Assembly: GCF_051014445.1 (NCBI RefSeq)
Contig: NW_027488377.1
Coordinates: 4,154,001 to 4,218,000 of the forward strand
DNA length: 64,000 nt
Direction: 5' to 3'
Source: Colletes latitarsis
Lineage: Eukaryota; Arthropoda; Insecta; Hymenoptera; Colletidae
The stretch's first letter is position 1, and each line of letters opens with the position of its first letter. This document shows positions 39,782 through 52,750 of this stretch, piece after piece. Below the pieces are notes generated by a model that worked only from the letters and a program-made list of their open reading frames with translations, was not told where the DNA came from and did no database searches. The position numbers and the translations under genes were made by a program.

Positions 39782-41708
39782 ACCAGAAACAGCCCAGGAT
39801 CTAGCCATGAAGTATGAGAAATATGCGAAAGTATGACCCTGATGAAGGCAAATCCCAGGCCTAACCGAGACCTAACATGCGTTGTCCTCTAAAATATTGA
39901 TGGAAACCAGGTTTAATTGACTGTTTCAGTGTTGTACCACATTACTACGTGATCCAAACCAGAAAAAACCCAGGATCAGTTCAACAAGTGTGTGAAAAAC
40001 GCGAAAGTATGAGCCTGATGAGGGCAAATCCCAGACCTATCCCAGACCTAACATGCGTTATCCTCTAAAATATTTATCCAGACCAGGTTTCATTGAATGT
40101 TTCAGCGTGGTACCACATTACTACGTGATCCAATCCAGAAAAAAACCCAGGATCTGTTCAACAGGTATGTGAAGTATGCGAAAGTATGAGTCTGATGAGG
40201 GCAAATCCCAAGCCTAAACTAGACATAACTTTCGTTATCCTCTAAAATATTGATCGAAACCAGGTTTGATTGACTGTTTCAGTGTGGTACCACATTACTA
40301 CGTGACCCAAACCAGAAAAAACCCAGGATCTGTTCAACAAGTATGTGAAAAACGCGAAAGTATGAGCCTGATGAGGGCAAATCCCAGACCTATCCCAGAC
40401 CTAACTTGCGTTATCCTCTAAAATATTGTTCCAAACCAGGTTTAATCGACTGTTTCAGTGTGGTACCACATTACTACGTGACCCAAACCAGAAAAAACCC
40501 AGGATCTGTTCAACATGTATGTGAAAAACGCGAAAGTATGAGCCTGATGAGGGCAAATCCCAGACCTATCCCAGACCTAACTTGCGTTATCCTCTAAAAT
40601 ATTGTTCCAAACCAGGTTTAATTGACAGTTTCAGTGTGGTACCACATTACTACGAGATCCAAACCAGAATTAGCCCAGGATCTAGCCATGAAGTATGAGA
40701 AATATGCGAAAGTATGAGCCTGACGAGGGCAAATCCTAGAACTGACCCAGACCTAACATGCGTTATCCTCTAAAATATTTATCATGACCAGGTTTAATTG
40801 ATTGTTTCAATGTGGTCCCGCATTACTACGTGATCCAAACCAGAAAAAACCCAGGATCCGTTCAACAAGTATGTGAAGAATGCGAAAGAATGAGTCTGAT
40901 GAGTGAAAATCCCAGGCCTAACCTAGATCTAACATGCGTTATCCTCAAAAATATTGATCGAAACCTGGTTTAATCGACTGTTTCAGTGTGGTACCACATT
41001 ACTACGTGACCCAAACCAGAAAAAACTCAGGATCTGTTCAACAAGTATGTGAAAAACGCGAAAGTATGAGCCTGATGAGGGCGAATCCCAGACCTATCCC
41101 AGACCTAACTTGCGTTATCCTCTAAAATATTGATCGAAACCAGGTTTAATCGACTGTTTCAGTGTGGTACCACATTGCTACGTGATCCAATCCAGAAAAA
41201 ACCCAGTATCAGTTCAACAAGTATGTGAAAAACGCGAAAGTATGAGCCTGATGAGGGCGAATCCCAGACCTATCCCAGACCTAACTTGCGTTATCCTCTA
41301 AAATATTGATCAAAACCAGGTTTAATTGACAGTTTCAGCGTGGTACCACATTACTACGTGATACAATCCAGAAACAGCCCATGATCCGTTCAACAAGTAT
41401 GTGAAGAATGCGAAAGTATTAGTCTGATGAGTGAAAATCCCAGACCTAACCTAGACCTAACATGCGTTATCCTCTAAAATATTGATGGAAACCAGGTTTA
41501 TTTGACTGTTTCAGTGTTGTACTTCATTACTACTGGATGCAATCCAGAAACAGCCCAGGATCTAGCCATGAAGTATGAGAAATATGCGAGAGAATGAGCC
41601 TGATCAGAGCAAATCCCAGACCTAACCTAGACCTAACATGAATTATTCTCTAATATATTGATCGAAACCAGGTTTAATTGACTGTTTCAGTGTGGTACCA
41701 CATTACTA
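39782..41708 (+). repeat. 11-monomer tandem duplication, copy 2
   Basis: This matches 37,845-39,771 at offset 1,937. It ends where ACTACATGATCC replaces ACTACGTGAACC. Its last part overlaps the first unit of the 1,197-bp HOR, showing that the HOR array was already in place when the 11-monomer duplication happened. I saw no difference in the sampled stretches; for example 38,469-38,660 and 40,406-40,597 are the same. Confidence 0.88.
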
Positions 41709-42296
41709 CATGATCCAAACCAGTAAAAACCCAGGATCCGTTCAACAAGTATGTGAAGAATGCGAAAGTATGAGTCTGATGAGGGCAAATCCTCGGCCTA
41801 ACCTAGACCTAACATGCGTTATCCTCAAAAATATTGATCGAAACAGGTTTAATCGACTGTTTCAGTGTGGTACCACATTACTACGTGATCCAAACGAAAT
41901 ATGCGAAAGTGTGAGCCTGATGGGGGCAAATCCTAGACCTAACCCAGACCTAACATGCATTATCCTCTAAAATATTTATCATGATCAGGTTTAATTGATT
42001 GTTTCAGTGTGGTCCCACATTACTACGTGATCCAAACAAGAAAAAACCCACGATCCGTTTAACAAGTATGTGAAGAATGCGAAAGTATGAGTCTGATGAG
42101 TGAAAATACCTGGCCTAACCTAGACCTAACATGCATTATCCTCAAAAATATTGATCGAAACCTGGTTTAATCGACTGTTTCAGTGTGGTACCACATTACT
42201 ACGTGACCCAAACCAGAAAAAACCCAGGATCTGTTCAACAAGTATGTGAAAAACGCGAAAGTATGAGCCTGCTGAGGGCAAATCCTAGACCTATCC
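41100..42296 (+). repeat. 1,197-bp HOR array 1, unit 1 (7 monomers)
   Basis: Unit order: CCACATTGCTACG monomer; GACAGTTTCAGCG monomer with CCCATGATCCG; TGTTGTACTTCA inverted-repeat monomer; ACATGATCC alpha monomer; truncated 142-bp monomer (41860-42001); TGTGGTCCCACA alpha monomer; gamma monomer with CCTGCTGAGG. Seven monomers less 34 bp and less one base (GAAACAGG for GAAACCAGG) give 1,197. Unit-specific marks are GCGAGAGAATG at 41,590 and CCGTTTAAC at 42,060. Confidence 0.92.
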
Positions 42297-43493
42297 CAGA
42301 CCTAACTTGCGTTATCCTCTAAAATATTGATCGAAACCAGGTTTAATCGACTGTTTCAGTGTGGTACCACATTGCTACGTGATCCAAACCAGAAAAAACC
42401 CAGTATCAGTTCAACAAGTATGTGAAAAACGCGAAAGTATGAGCCTGATGAGGGCGAATCCCAGACCTATCCCAGACCTAACTTGCGTTATCCTCTAAAA
42501 TATTGATCAAAACCAGGTTTAATTGACAGTTTCAGCGTGGTACCACATTACTACGTGATACAATCCAGAAACAGCCCATGATCCGTTCAACAAGTATGTG
42601 AAGAATGCGAAAGTATTAGTCTGATGAGTGAAAATCCCAGACCTAACCTAGACCTAACATGCGTTATCCTCTAAAATATTGATGGAAACCAGGTTTATTT
42701 GACTGTTTCAGTGTTGTACTTCATTACTACTGGATGCAATCCAGAAACAGCCCAGGATCTAGCCATGAAGTATGAGAAATATGCGAAAGAATGAGCCTGA
42801 TCAGAGCAAATCCCAGACCTAACCTAGACCTAACATGAATTATTCTCTAATATATTGATCGAAACCAGGTTTAATTGACTGTTTCAGTGTGGTACCACAT
42901 TACTACATGATCCAAACCAGTAAAAACCCAGGATCCGTTCAACAAGTATGTGAAGAATGCGAAAGTATGAGTCTGATGAGGGCAAATCCTCGGCCTAACC
43001 TAGACCTAACATGCGTTATCCTCAAAAATATTGATCGAAACAGGTTTAATCGACTGTTTCAGTGTGGTACCACATTACTACGTGATCCAAACGAAATATG
43101 CGAAAGTGTGAGCCTGATGGGGGCAAATCCTAGACCTAACCCAGACCTAACATGCATTATCCTCTAAAATATTTATCATGATCAGGTTTAATTGATTGTT
43201 TCTGTGTGGTCCCACATTACTACGTGATCCAAACAAGAAAAAACCCACGATCCGTTCAACAAGTATGTGAAGAATGCGAAAGTATGAGTCTGATGAGTGA
43301 AAATACCTGGCCTAACCTAGACCTAACATGCATTATCCTCAAAAATATTGATCGAAACCTGGTTTAATCGACTGTTTCAGTGTGGTACCACATTACTACG
43401 TGACCCAAACCAGAAAAAACCCAGGATCTGTTCAACAAGTATGTGAAAAACGCGAAAGTATGAGCCTGCTGAGGGCAAATCCTAGACCTATCC
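42297..43493 (+). repeat. 1,197-bp HOR array 1, unit 2
   Basis: Near-perfect copy of unit 1, with the truncated monomer at 43057-43198. Marks: TTTCTGTGTGG at about 43,200, GCGAAAGAATG and CCGTTCAAC. The inverted repeat CTGGATGCAATCCAG is at 42730. Confidence 0.92.
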
Positions 43494-44690
43494 CAGACCT
43501 AACTTGCGTTATCCTCTAAAATATTGATCGAAACCAGGTTTAATCGACTGTTTCAGTGTGGTACCACATTGCTACGTGATCCAAACCAGAAAAAACCCAG
43601 TATCAGTTCAACAAGTATGTGAAAAACGCGAAAGTATGAGCCTGATGAGGGCGAATCCCAGACCTATCCCAGACCTAACTTGCGTTATCCTCTAAAATAT
43701 TGATCAAAACCAGGTTTAATTGACAGTTTCAGCGTGGTACCACATTACTACGTGATACAATCCAGAAACAGCCCATGATCCGTTCAACAAGTATGTGAAG
43801 AATGCGAAAGTATTAGTCTGATGAGTGAAAATCCCAGACCTAACCTAGACCTAACATGCGTTATCCTCTAAAATATTGATGGAAACCAGGTTTATTTGAC
43901 TGTTTCAGTGTTGTACTTCATTACTACTGGATGCAATCCAGAAACAGCCCAGGATCTAGCCATGAAGTATGAGAAATATGCGAAAGAATGAGCCTGATCA
44001 GAGCAAATCCCAGACCTAACCTAGACCTAACATGAATTATTCTCTAATATATTGATCGAAACCAGGTTTAATTGACTGTTTCAGTGTGGTACCACATTAC
44101 TACATGATCCAAACCAGTAAAAACCCAGGATCCGTTCAACAAGTATGTGAAGAATGCGAAAGTATGAGTCTGATGAGGGCAAATCCTCGGCCTAACCTAG
44201 ACCTAACATGCGTTATCCTCAAAAATATTGATCGAAACAGGTTTAATCGACTGTTTCAGTGTGGTACCACATTACTACGTGATCCAAACGAAATATGCGA
44301 AAGTGTGAGCCTGATGGGGGCAAATCCTAGACCTAACCCAGACCTAACATGCATTATCCTCTAAAATATTTATCATGATCAGGTTTAATTGATTGTTTCA
44401 GTGTGGTCCCACATTACTACGTGATCCAAACAAGAAAAAACCCACGATCCGTTCAACAAGTATGTGAAGAATGCGAAAGTATGAGTCTGATGAGTGAAAA
44501 TACCTGGCCTAACCTAGACCTAACATGCATTATCCTCAAAAATATTGATCGAAACCTGGTTTAATCGACTGTTTCAGTGTGGTACCACATTACTACGTGA
44601 CCCAAACCAGAAAAAACCCAGGATCTGTTCAACAAGTATGTGAAAAACGCGAAAGTATGAGCCTGCTGAGGGCAAATCCTAGATCTATCC
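43494..44690 (+). repeat. 1,197-bp HOR array 1, unit 3
   Basis: Near-perfect copy, with the truncated monomer at 44254-44395 and the inverted repeat at 43927. Mark: CCTAGATCTATCCC at about 44,680 in place of CCTAGACCTATCCC. Confidence 0.92.
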
Positions 44691-45222
44691 CAGACCTAAC
44701 TTGCGTTATCCTCTAAAATATTGATCGAAACCAGGTTTAATCGACTGTTTCAGTGTGGTACCACATTGCTACGTGATCCAAACCAGAAAAAACCCAGTAT
44801 CAGTTCAACAAGTATGTGAAAAACGCGAAAGTATGAGCCTGATGAGGGCGAATCCCAGACCTATCCCAGACCTAACTTGCGTTATCCTCTAAAATATTGA
44901 TCAAAACCAGGTTTAATTGACAGTTTCAGCGTGGTACCACATTACTACGTGATACAATCCAGAAACAGCCCATGATCCGTTCAACAAGTATGTGAAGAAT
45001 GCGAAAGTATTAGTCTGATGAGTGAAAATCCCAGACCTAACCTAGACCTAACATGCGTTATCCTCTAAAATATTGATGGAAACCAGGTTTATTTGACTGT
45101 TTCAGTGTTGTACTTCATTACTACTGGATGCAATCCAGAAACAGCCCAGGATCTAGCCATGAAGTATGAGAAATATGCGAAAGAATGAGCCTGATCAGAG
45201 CAAATCCCAGACCTAACCTAGA
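44691..45222 (+). repeat. 1,197-bp HOR array 1, partial unit 4
   Basis: The fourth unit runs for about 530 bp and ends in the monomer with the inverted repeat at 45124. At about 45,223 GACCTAGCATGAATTATTC replaces GACCTAACATGAATTATTC and the sequence switches to a copy of 35,471 onward. The array thus has about 3.4 units. Confidence 0.88.
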
Positions 45223-45932
45223 CCTAGCATGAATTATTCTCTAAAATATTGATCAAAACCAGGTTTAATTGACTGTTTCAGTGTGGTACCACATTACTAC
45301 GTGATCCAATCCAGAAACAGCCCAGGATCTAGCCATGAAGTATGAGAAATATGCGAAAGTATGACCCTGATGAAGGCAAATCCCAGGCCTAACCTAGACC
45401 TAACATGCGTTGTCCTCTCAAATATTGATGGAAACCAGGTTTAATTGACTGTTTCAGTGTTGTACCACATTACTACCTGATCCAAACCAGAAAAAACCCA
45501 GGATCAGTTCAACAAGTGTGTGAAAAACGCGAAAGAATGAGCTTGATGAGGGCAAATCCCAGACCTTTCCCAGACCTAACAAGCGTTATCCTCTAAAATA
45601 TTTATCCAGACCAGGTTTCATTGAATGTTTCAGCGTGGTACCACATTACTACGTGATCCAATCCAGAAATAGCCCAGGATCTAGCCATGAAGTATGAGAA
45701 ATATGCGAAAGAATGAGCCTGATGAGGGCAAATCCTAGACCTAACCCAAACCTAACATGCGTTATCCTCTAAAATATTTATCAAGACCAGGTTTAATTGA
45801 ATGTTTCAGTGTGGTACCACATTACTACGTGAACCAAACCAGAAAATACCCAGGATCCGTTCAACAAGTATGTGAAGAATGCGAAAGTATGAGTCTGATG
45901 AGTGAAAATCCCAGGGCTAACCTAGACCTAAC
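45223..45932 (+). repeat. Copy of 35,471-36,180 at the end of copy A
   Basis: From CCTAGCATGAATTATTCTC the sequence follows 35,471 onward at offset 9,752, including CTCTCAAATATTGATGG, GAGCTTGATGAGGG and the GACCTTTCCCAGACC variant. Similarity continues to about 46,112, overlapping the start of copy B. It bridges the HOR array to the next large copy. The corresponding part of copy B lies beyond the window. Confidence 0.87.
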
Positions 45933-48900
45933 ATGCGTTATCCTCTAAAATATTTATCCAGACCAGGTTTCATTGAATGTTTCAGCGTGGTACCACATTA
46001 CTACGTGATCCAATCCAGAAATAGCCCAGGATCTAGCCATGAAGTATGAGAAATATGCGAAAGAATGAGCCTGATGAGGGCAAATCCCAGACCTGTCCCA
46101 GACCTAACATGCGTTACCCTCTAAAATATTTATCATGATCAGGTTTAATTGATTGTTTCAGTGTGGTACCACATTACTACGTGATCCAAACCAGAAAAAA
46201 CCCAGGATCAGTTCAACATGTATGTGGAAAACGCGTTAGTATGAGCCTGATGAGAGCGAATCCCAGACCTATCTCAGACCTAACTTGCGTTATCCTCTAA
46301 AATATTGATCGAAACCAGGTTTAATTGACTGTTTCAGCGTGGTACCACATTACTACGTGATCCAATCCAGAAATAGCCCAGGATCTAGGCATGAAGTATG
46401 AGAAATATGCGAAAGTATGTGCCTGACGAGGGCAAATCCTAGACCTAATCCAGACCTAACATGCGTTACCCTCTAAAATATTAATCATGACCAGGTTTAA
46501 TTGAATGTTTCAGTGTGGTACCACATTACTACGTGATCCAAACCAGAAAAAACCCAGGATCCGTTGAACAAGTATGTGAAGAAAGCGAATGTATAAGTCT
46601 GATCAGTGAAAATCTCAGGCCTTACCTAGACCTAACATGCGTTATCCTCTAAAATATTTATCAAGACCAGGTTTAATTGTATGTTTCAGTGTGGTACCAC
46701 ATTACTACGTGATCCAAACCTGAAAAATCCCAGGATCTGTTCAACATGTATGTGAAAAACGCGAAAGTATGAGCCTGATGAGGGCGAATCCCAGACCTAT
46801 TCCAGACCTAACTTGCGTTATCCTCTAAAATATTGATCGAAACCAGGTTTAATTGACTGTTTCAGTGTGGTACCACATTACTACGTGATCCAATCCAGAA
46901 ATAGCCCAGGATCTAGCCATGAAGTATGAGAAATATGCGAAAGTATGAGCCTGATGAGGGCAAATCCTAGACCTAACCCAGACCTAACGTGCGTTATTCT
47001 CTAAAATATTTATCAAGACCAGGTTTAATTGAATGTTTCAGTGTGGTACCACATTACTACGTGATGCAATCCAGAAAAAGCCCAGGATCTGGCCATCAAG
47101 TATAAGAAATATGCGAAAGAATGAGCCTGATGAGGGCAAATCCTAGACCTAACCCAGACCTAACATGCGTTATCCTCTAAAATATTGATCGCAACCAGGT
47201 TTAATGGACTGTCTCAGTGTGGTACCACACTACTACGTGATCCAAACCAGAAAAAACCAAGGATCTGCTGAACAAGTATGTGAAAAACGCGAAAGTATGA
47301 GCCTGACGAGGGCAAATCCCAGACCTATCCCAGACCTAACTTGCGTCATCCTCTAAAATATTGATCGAAACCAGGTTTAATTGATTGTTTCAGTGTGGTC
47401 CCACATTACTACGTGATGCAAACCAGAAAAAACCCAAGATCCGTTCAACACGTATGTGAAGAATGCGAATGTATGAGTCTGATCAGTGAAAATCTCAGGC
47501 CTTACCTAGACCTAACATGCGTTATCCTCTAAAATATTTATCAAGACCAGGTTTAATTGAATGTTTCAGTGTGGTACCACATTACTATGTGATCCAAACC
47601 AGAAAATAACCCAGGATCTGTTCAACGAGTATGTGAAAAATGCGAAGGTATGACCCTGATGAGGGCAAATCCCAGACCTACCCCAGATCTAACTTGCATT
47701 GTCCTCTAAAATATTGATCGAAACCAGGTTTAATTGACTGTTTCAGTGTGGTACCACATTACTACGTGATCCAATCCAGAAATAGCCCAGGATCTAGCCA
47801 TGAAGTATGAGAAATATGCGAAAGTATGAGCCTGATGAGGGCGAATCCCAGACCTATCCCAGACCTAACTTGCGTTATCCTCTAAAATATTGATGGAAAC
47901 CAGGTTTCATTGACTGTTTCAGTGTGGTACTACATTACTACGTGATGCAATCCAGAAAAAGCCCAGGATCTAGCCATCAAGAGTGAGAAATATGCGAAAG
48001 AATGAGCCTGATGAGAGCAAATCCCAGACCTAACCCAGACCTAACATGAATTATTCTCTAAAATATTGATCGAAACCAGGTTTAATTGATTGTTTCAGTG
48101 TGGTACCACATTACTACGTGATCCAAAGCAGAAAAAACCCTCGATCAGGTCAACATGTATGTTAGAACTGTGAAAGTATAACCCTGATGAGGGCAAATCC
48201 CAGGCCTAACCTAGACCTAACATGCGTTGCCCTCTAAAATATTGATGGAAACCAGGTTTAATTGATTGTTTCAGTGTTGTACTTCATTACTACGTGATGC
48301 AATCCAGAAAAAGCCCAGGATCTAGCCATCAAGAGTGAGAAATATGCGAAAGAATGAGCCTGATGAGAGCAAATCCCAGACCTAACCCAGACCTAACATG
48401 AATTATTCTCTAAAATATTGATCGAAACCAGGTTTAATTGATTGTTTCAGTGTGGTACCACATTACTACGTGATCCACTCCAGAAAAAACCCAAGATCAG
48501 TTCAACAAGTATGTGAAGAATGCGAAAGAATGAGTCTGATGAGTGAAAATCCCAGGCCTAACCTAGACCTAACATGCGTTATCCTCAAAAATATTGATCG
48601 AAACCTGGTTTAATCGACTGTTTCAGTGTGGTACCACACTACTACGTGATGCAATCCAGAAACAGCCCAGTATCTAGCCATGAAGTATGAAAAATATGCG
48701 AAAGTATGAGCCTGATGGGGGCAAGTCCTAGATCTAACCCAAACCTAACATGCGTTATCCTCTAAAATATTTATCAAGACCAGGTTTAATTGAATGCTTC
48801 AGTGTGGTGCCACATTACTACGTGAACCAAACCAGAAAAAACCCAGGATCCGTTCAACAAGTATGTGAAGAATGCGAAAGTATGAGTCTGATGAGTGAAA

Positions 48901-49783
48901 ATCCCAGGGCTAACCTAGACCTAACATGCGTTATCCTCTAAAATAATGATCGAAACCTGGTTTAATCGACTGTTTCAGTGTGGTACCACATTACTACGTG
49001 ATCCAATCCAGAAATAGCCCCGGATCTAGCCATGAAGTATGAGAAATATGCGAAAGTATGAGCCTGATGAGGGCGAATCCCAGACCTATCCCAGACCTAA
49101 CTTGCGTTATCCTCTAAAATATTGATGGAAACCAGGTTTCATTGACTGTTTCAGTGTGGTACTACATTACTACGTGATGCAATCCAGAAAAAGCCCAGGA
49201 TCTAGCCATCAAGTATGAGAAATATGCGAAAGAATGAGCCTGATGAGAGCAAATCCCAGACCTAACCTTGACCTAACATGAATTATTCTCTAACATATTG
49301 ATCGAAACCAGGTTTAATGGACTGTTTCAGTGTGGTACCACATTACTACGTGATCCAAACCAGGAAAAAACCAGGATCTGTTCAACAAGTATGTGAAAAA
49401 CGCGAAAGTATGAGCCTGATGAGGGCAAATCCCAGACCTATCCCAGACCTAACTTGCGTTATCCTCTAAAATATTGATCGAAACCAGGTTTAATTGACTG
49501 TTTCAGTGTGGTACCACATTACTGCGTGATCCAATCCAGTAAAAACCCAGGATACGTTCAACAAGTATGTGAAGAATGCGAAAGTATGAGTCTGATGAGT
49601 GAAAATCCCAGGCCTAACCTAGACCTAACATGCGTTATCCTCAAAAATATTAATCGAAACCTGGTTTAATCGACTGTTTCAGTGTGGCACCACATTACTA
49701 TGTGATCCAAACCAGAAAATAACCCAGGATCTGTTCAACGAGTATGTGAAGTGTGCGAAACTATGAGTCTGATGAGTGAAAAT
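45933..49783 (+). repeat. Giant tandem repeat, copy B section 1
   Basis: Matches A 22134-25984 at offset 23,799 with very few substitutions: AAAGTATGAG versus AAAGTACGAG at about 46,930, CCAGAAAAAG versus CCAGGAAAAG at about 47,953, and GTGAAAATCC versus GTGAAACTCC at about 48,547. It ends where AATCCCAGGGCTAACC joins the point corresponding to A 26,337, skipping two monomers. Confidence 0.9.
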
Positions 49784-52750
49784 CCCAGGGCTAACCTAGA
49801 CCTAACATGCGTTATCCTCAAAGATATTGATCGAAACCTGGTTTAATCGACTGTTTCAGTGTGGTACCACATTACTACGTGACCCAAACCAGAAAAAACC
49901 CAGAATCTGTGCAACAAGTATGTGAAAAACGCGAAAGAATGAGCCTGATGAGGGCGAATCCCTGACCTATCCCAGACCTAACTTGCGTTATCCTCTAAAA
50001 TATTGATCGGAACCAGGTTTAATTGACTGGTTAAGCGTGGTACCACACTACTACGTGATACAATCTAGAAACAGCCCAGGATCTAGCCATGAAGTATGAG
50101 AAATATGCGAAAGTATGAGCCTGATGAGGGCAAATCCTAGACCTAACCCAAACCTAACTTGCATTATCCTCTAAGATATTGATCGAAACCTGGTTTAATT
50201 GATTGTTTCAGTGTGGTCCCACATTACTACGTGATCCAAACCAGAAAAAACCCAGGATCCGTTCAACAAGTATGTGAAGAATGCGAAAGTATGAGTCGGA
50301 TGAGTGAAAATCCCAGGGCTAACCTAGACCTAACATGCGTTATCCTCTAAAATAATGATCGAAACCTGGTTTAATCGACTGTTGCAGTGTGGTACCACAT
50401 TACTACGTGATCCAATCCAGAAATAGCCCCGGATCTAGCCATGAACTATGAGAAATATGCGAAAGTATGAGCCTGATGAGGGCGAATCCCAGACCTATCC
50501 CAGACCTAACTTGCGTTATCCTCTAAAATATTGATCGAAACCTGGTTTAATCGACTGTTTCAGTGTGGCACCACATTACTATGTGATCCAAACCAGAAAA
50601 TAACCCAGGATCTGTTCAACGAGTATGTGAAGTGTGCGAAACTATGAGTCTGATCAGTGAAAATCCCAGACCTAACCTAGACCTAACATGCGTTATCCTC
50701 TAAAATATTGATGGAAACCAGGTTTATTTGACTGTTTCAGTGTTGTACTTCATTACTACTGGATGCAATCCAGAAAAAGCCCAGGATCTAGCCATCAAGT
50801 ATGAGAAATATGCGAAAGAATGAGCCTGATGAGAGCAAATCCCAGACCTAACCTAGACCTAACATGAACTATTCTCTAAAATATTGACCGAAACCAGGTT
50901 TAATTGACTGTTTCAGTGTGGTCCCACATTACTACGCGATCCAAACCGGAAAAAACCCACGATCCGTTCAACAAGTATGTGAAGAATGCGAAAGTATGAG
51001 TCTGATGTGTGAAAATCCCAGGCCTAACCTAGACCTAACATGCGTTATCCTCAAAAATATTGATCGAAACCTGGTTTAATCGACTGTTTCAGTGTGGTAC
51101 CACATTACTACGTGACCCAAACCAGAAAAAACCCAGAATCTGTGCAACAAGTATGTGAAACACGCGAAAGAATGAGCCTGATGAGGGCGAATCCCTGACC
51201 TATCCCAGACCTAACTTGCGTTATCCTCTAAGATATTGATCGAAACCTGGTTTAATTGATTGTTTCAGTGTGGCCCCACATTACTACGTGATCCAAACCA
51301 GAAAAAACTCAGGATCCGTTCAACAAGTATGTGAAGAATGCGAAAGTATGAGTCTGATGTGTGAAAATCCCAGGCCGAACCTAGACCTAACATGGTGTAA
51401 CCTCTAAAATATTGGTCGTATCCAGGTTTAATTGACTGCTTCAGTGAGGTACCACTTTACTACGTGATCCAAAGCAGAAAACCCTCGATCAGGTCAACAC
51501 GCATGTAAAACTGCGAAAGTATGAGCCTGATGAGGGCAAATCCCAGACCTATCCCAGACCTAACATGCGTTATCCTCAAAAACATTAATCGAAACCAGGT
51601 TTAGTCGACTGTTTCAGTGTGGTACCACATTACTACGTGATACAATCCAGAAACAGCCCATGATCTAGCCATGAAGTATGAGAAATATGCGAAAGTGTGA
51701 GCCTGATGGGGGCAAATCCCAGACCTAACCTAGACCTAACATTCGTTATCCTCTAAAATATTGATCCAAACCAGGTTTAATGGACTGTTTCAGTGTGGTA
51801 CCACACTACAACGTGATCCAAACCAGAAACCAACCAGGATCTGTTCAACAAGTATGTGAAAAACGCGAAAGTATGAGCCTGATGAGGGCAAATCCCAGAC
51901 CTATCCCAGACCTAACTTGCGTTATCCTCTAATATATTGATCGAAACCAGGTTTAATTGACTGTTTTAGTTGTGGTACCACTTTACTACGTGATCCAAAG
52001 CAGAAAAAACCCTCGATCAGGTCAACATGCATGTTAAAACTGCGAAAGTATGACCCTGATGAGGGCAAATCCCAGGCCTAACCTAGACCTAACATGCGTT
52101 ATCTTCTAAAATATTGAGCGAAACCAGGTTTAATTGACTGTTTCAGTGTTGTACTTCATTACTACGTGCTGCAATCCAGAAAAGGCCCAGGATCTAGCCA
52201 TCAGGTATGAGAAATATGCGAAAGAATGAGCCTGATGAGAGCAAATCCCAGACCTAACCTAGACCTAACATGAATTATTCTCTAAAATATTGATCGCAAC
52301 CAGGTTTAATTGACTGTTTCAGTGTGGTACCACATTACTACGTGATCCAATCCAGTAAAAACCCATCATCCGTTCAACAAGTATGTGAAGAATGCGAAAG
52401 TATGAGTCTGATGAGTGAAAATCCCAGGCGTAACCTAGACCTAACATGCGTTATCCTCAAAAATATTGATCGAAACCTGGTTTAATTGACTGTCTCAGTG
52501 TTGTACTTCATTACTACGTGATGCAATCCAGAAAAGGGCCAGGATCTAGCCATCAGGTATGAGAAATATGCGAAAGAATGAGCCTGATGAGAGCAAATCC
52601 CAGACCTAACCTAGACCTAACATGAATTATTCTCTATAATATTGATCAAAACCAGGTTTAATTGACTGTTTCAGTGTGGTACCACATTACTACGTGATCC
52701 GATCCAGAAATAGCCCAGGATCCAGCCATGAAGTATGAGAAATATGCGAA
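49784..52750 (+). repeat. Giant tandem repeat, copy B section 2 (two whole-monomer deletions)
   Basis: 49,784 to about 50,535 match A at offset 23,447, and about 50,536-52,750 match at 22,919. The steps are exactly 352 and 528 bp, that is two and three monomers absent in B (A about 25,985-26,336 and 27,089-27,616). Both fall in the 10-monomer duplication of A. Zeta boxes are retained at about 51,495 and 52,024. Confidence 0.87.

Larger units (their letters stand above)
22134..45932 (+). repeat. Giant tandem repeat, copy A (23,799 bp)
   Basis: From 22134 the sequence recurs from 45933 at a starting offset of exactly 23,799, so A and B are adjacent copies of one large unit. A contains, in order, a dimer duplication, a 10-monomer duplication, a long mixed section, a 34-bp-deleted monomer, an 11-monomer tandem duplication, a 1,197-bp HOR array and a short segment copied from A itself. 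The junction is uncertain within 45,933-46,112, because both neighbours align there. Confidence 0.9.

Noticed and set aside
41100..45222. Multicopy gene family in the 1,197-bp units
   Set aside because: The 92-codon frame repeated in each unit (41692, 42889, 44086, 61090, 62287, 63484) exists because the 34-bp and 1-bp losses happen to fuse two monomer frames. Its near-identity reflects recent duplication of the DNA, not constraint on a protein.
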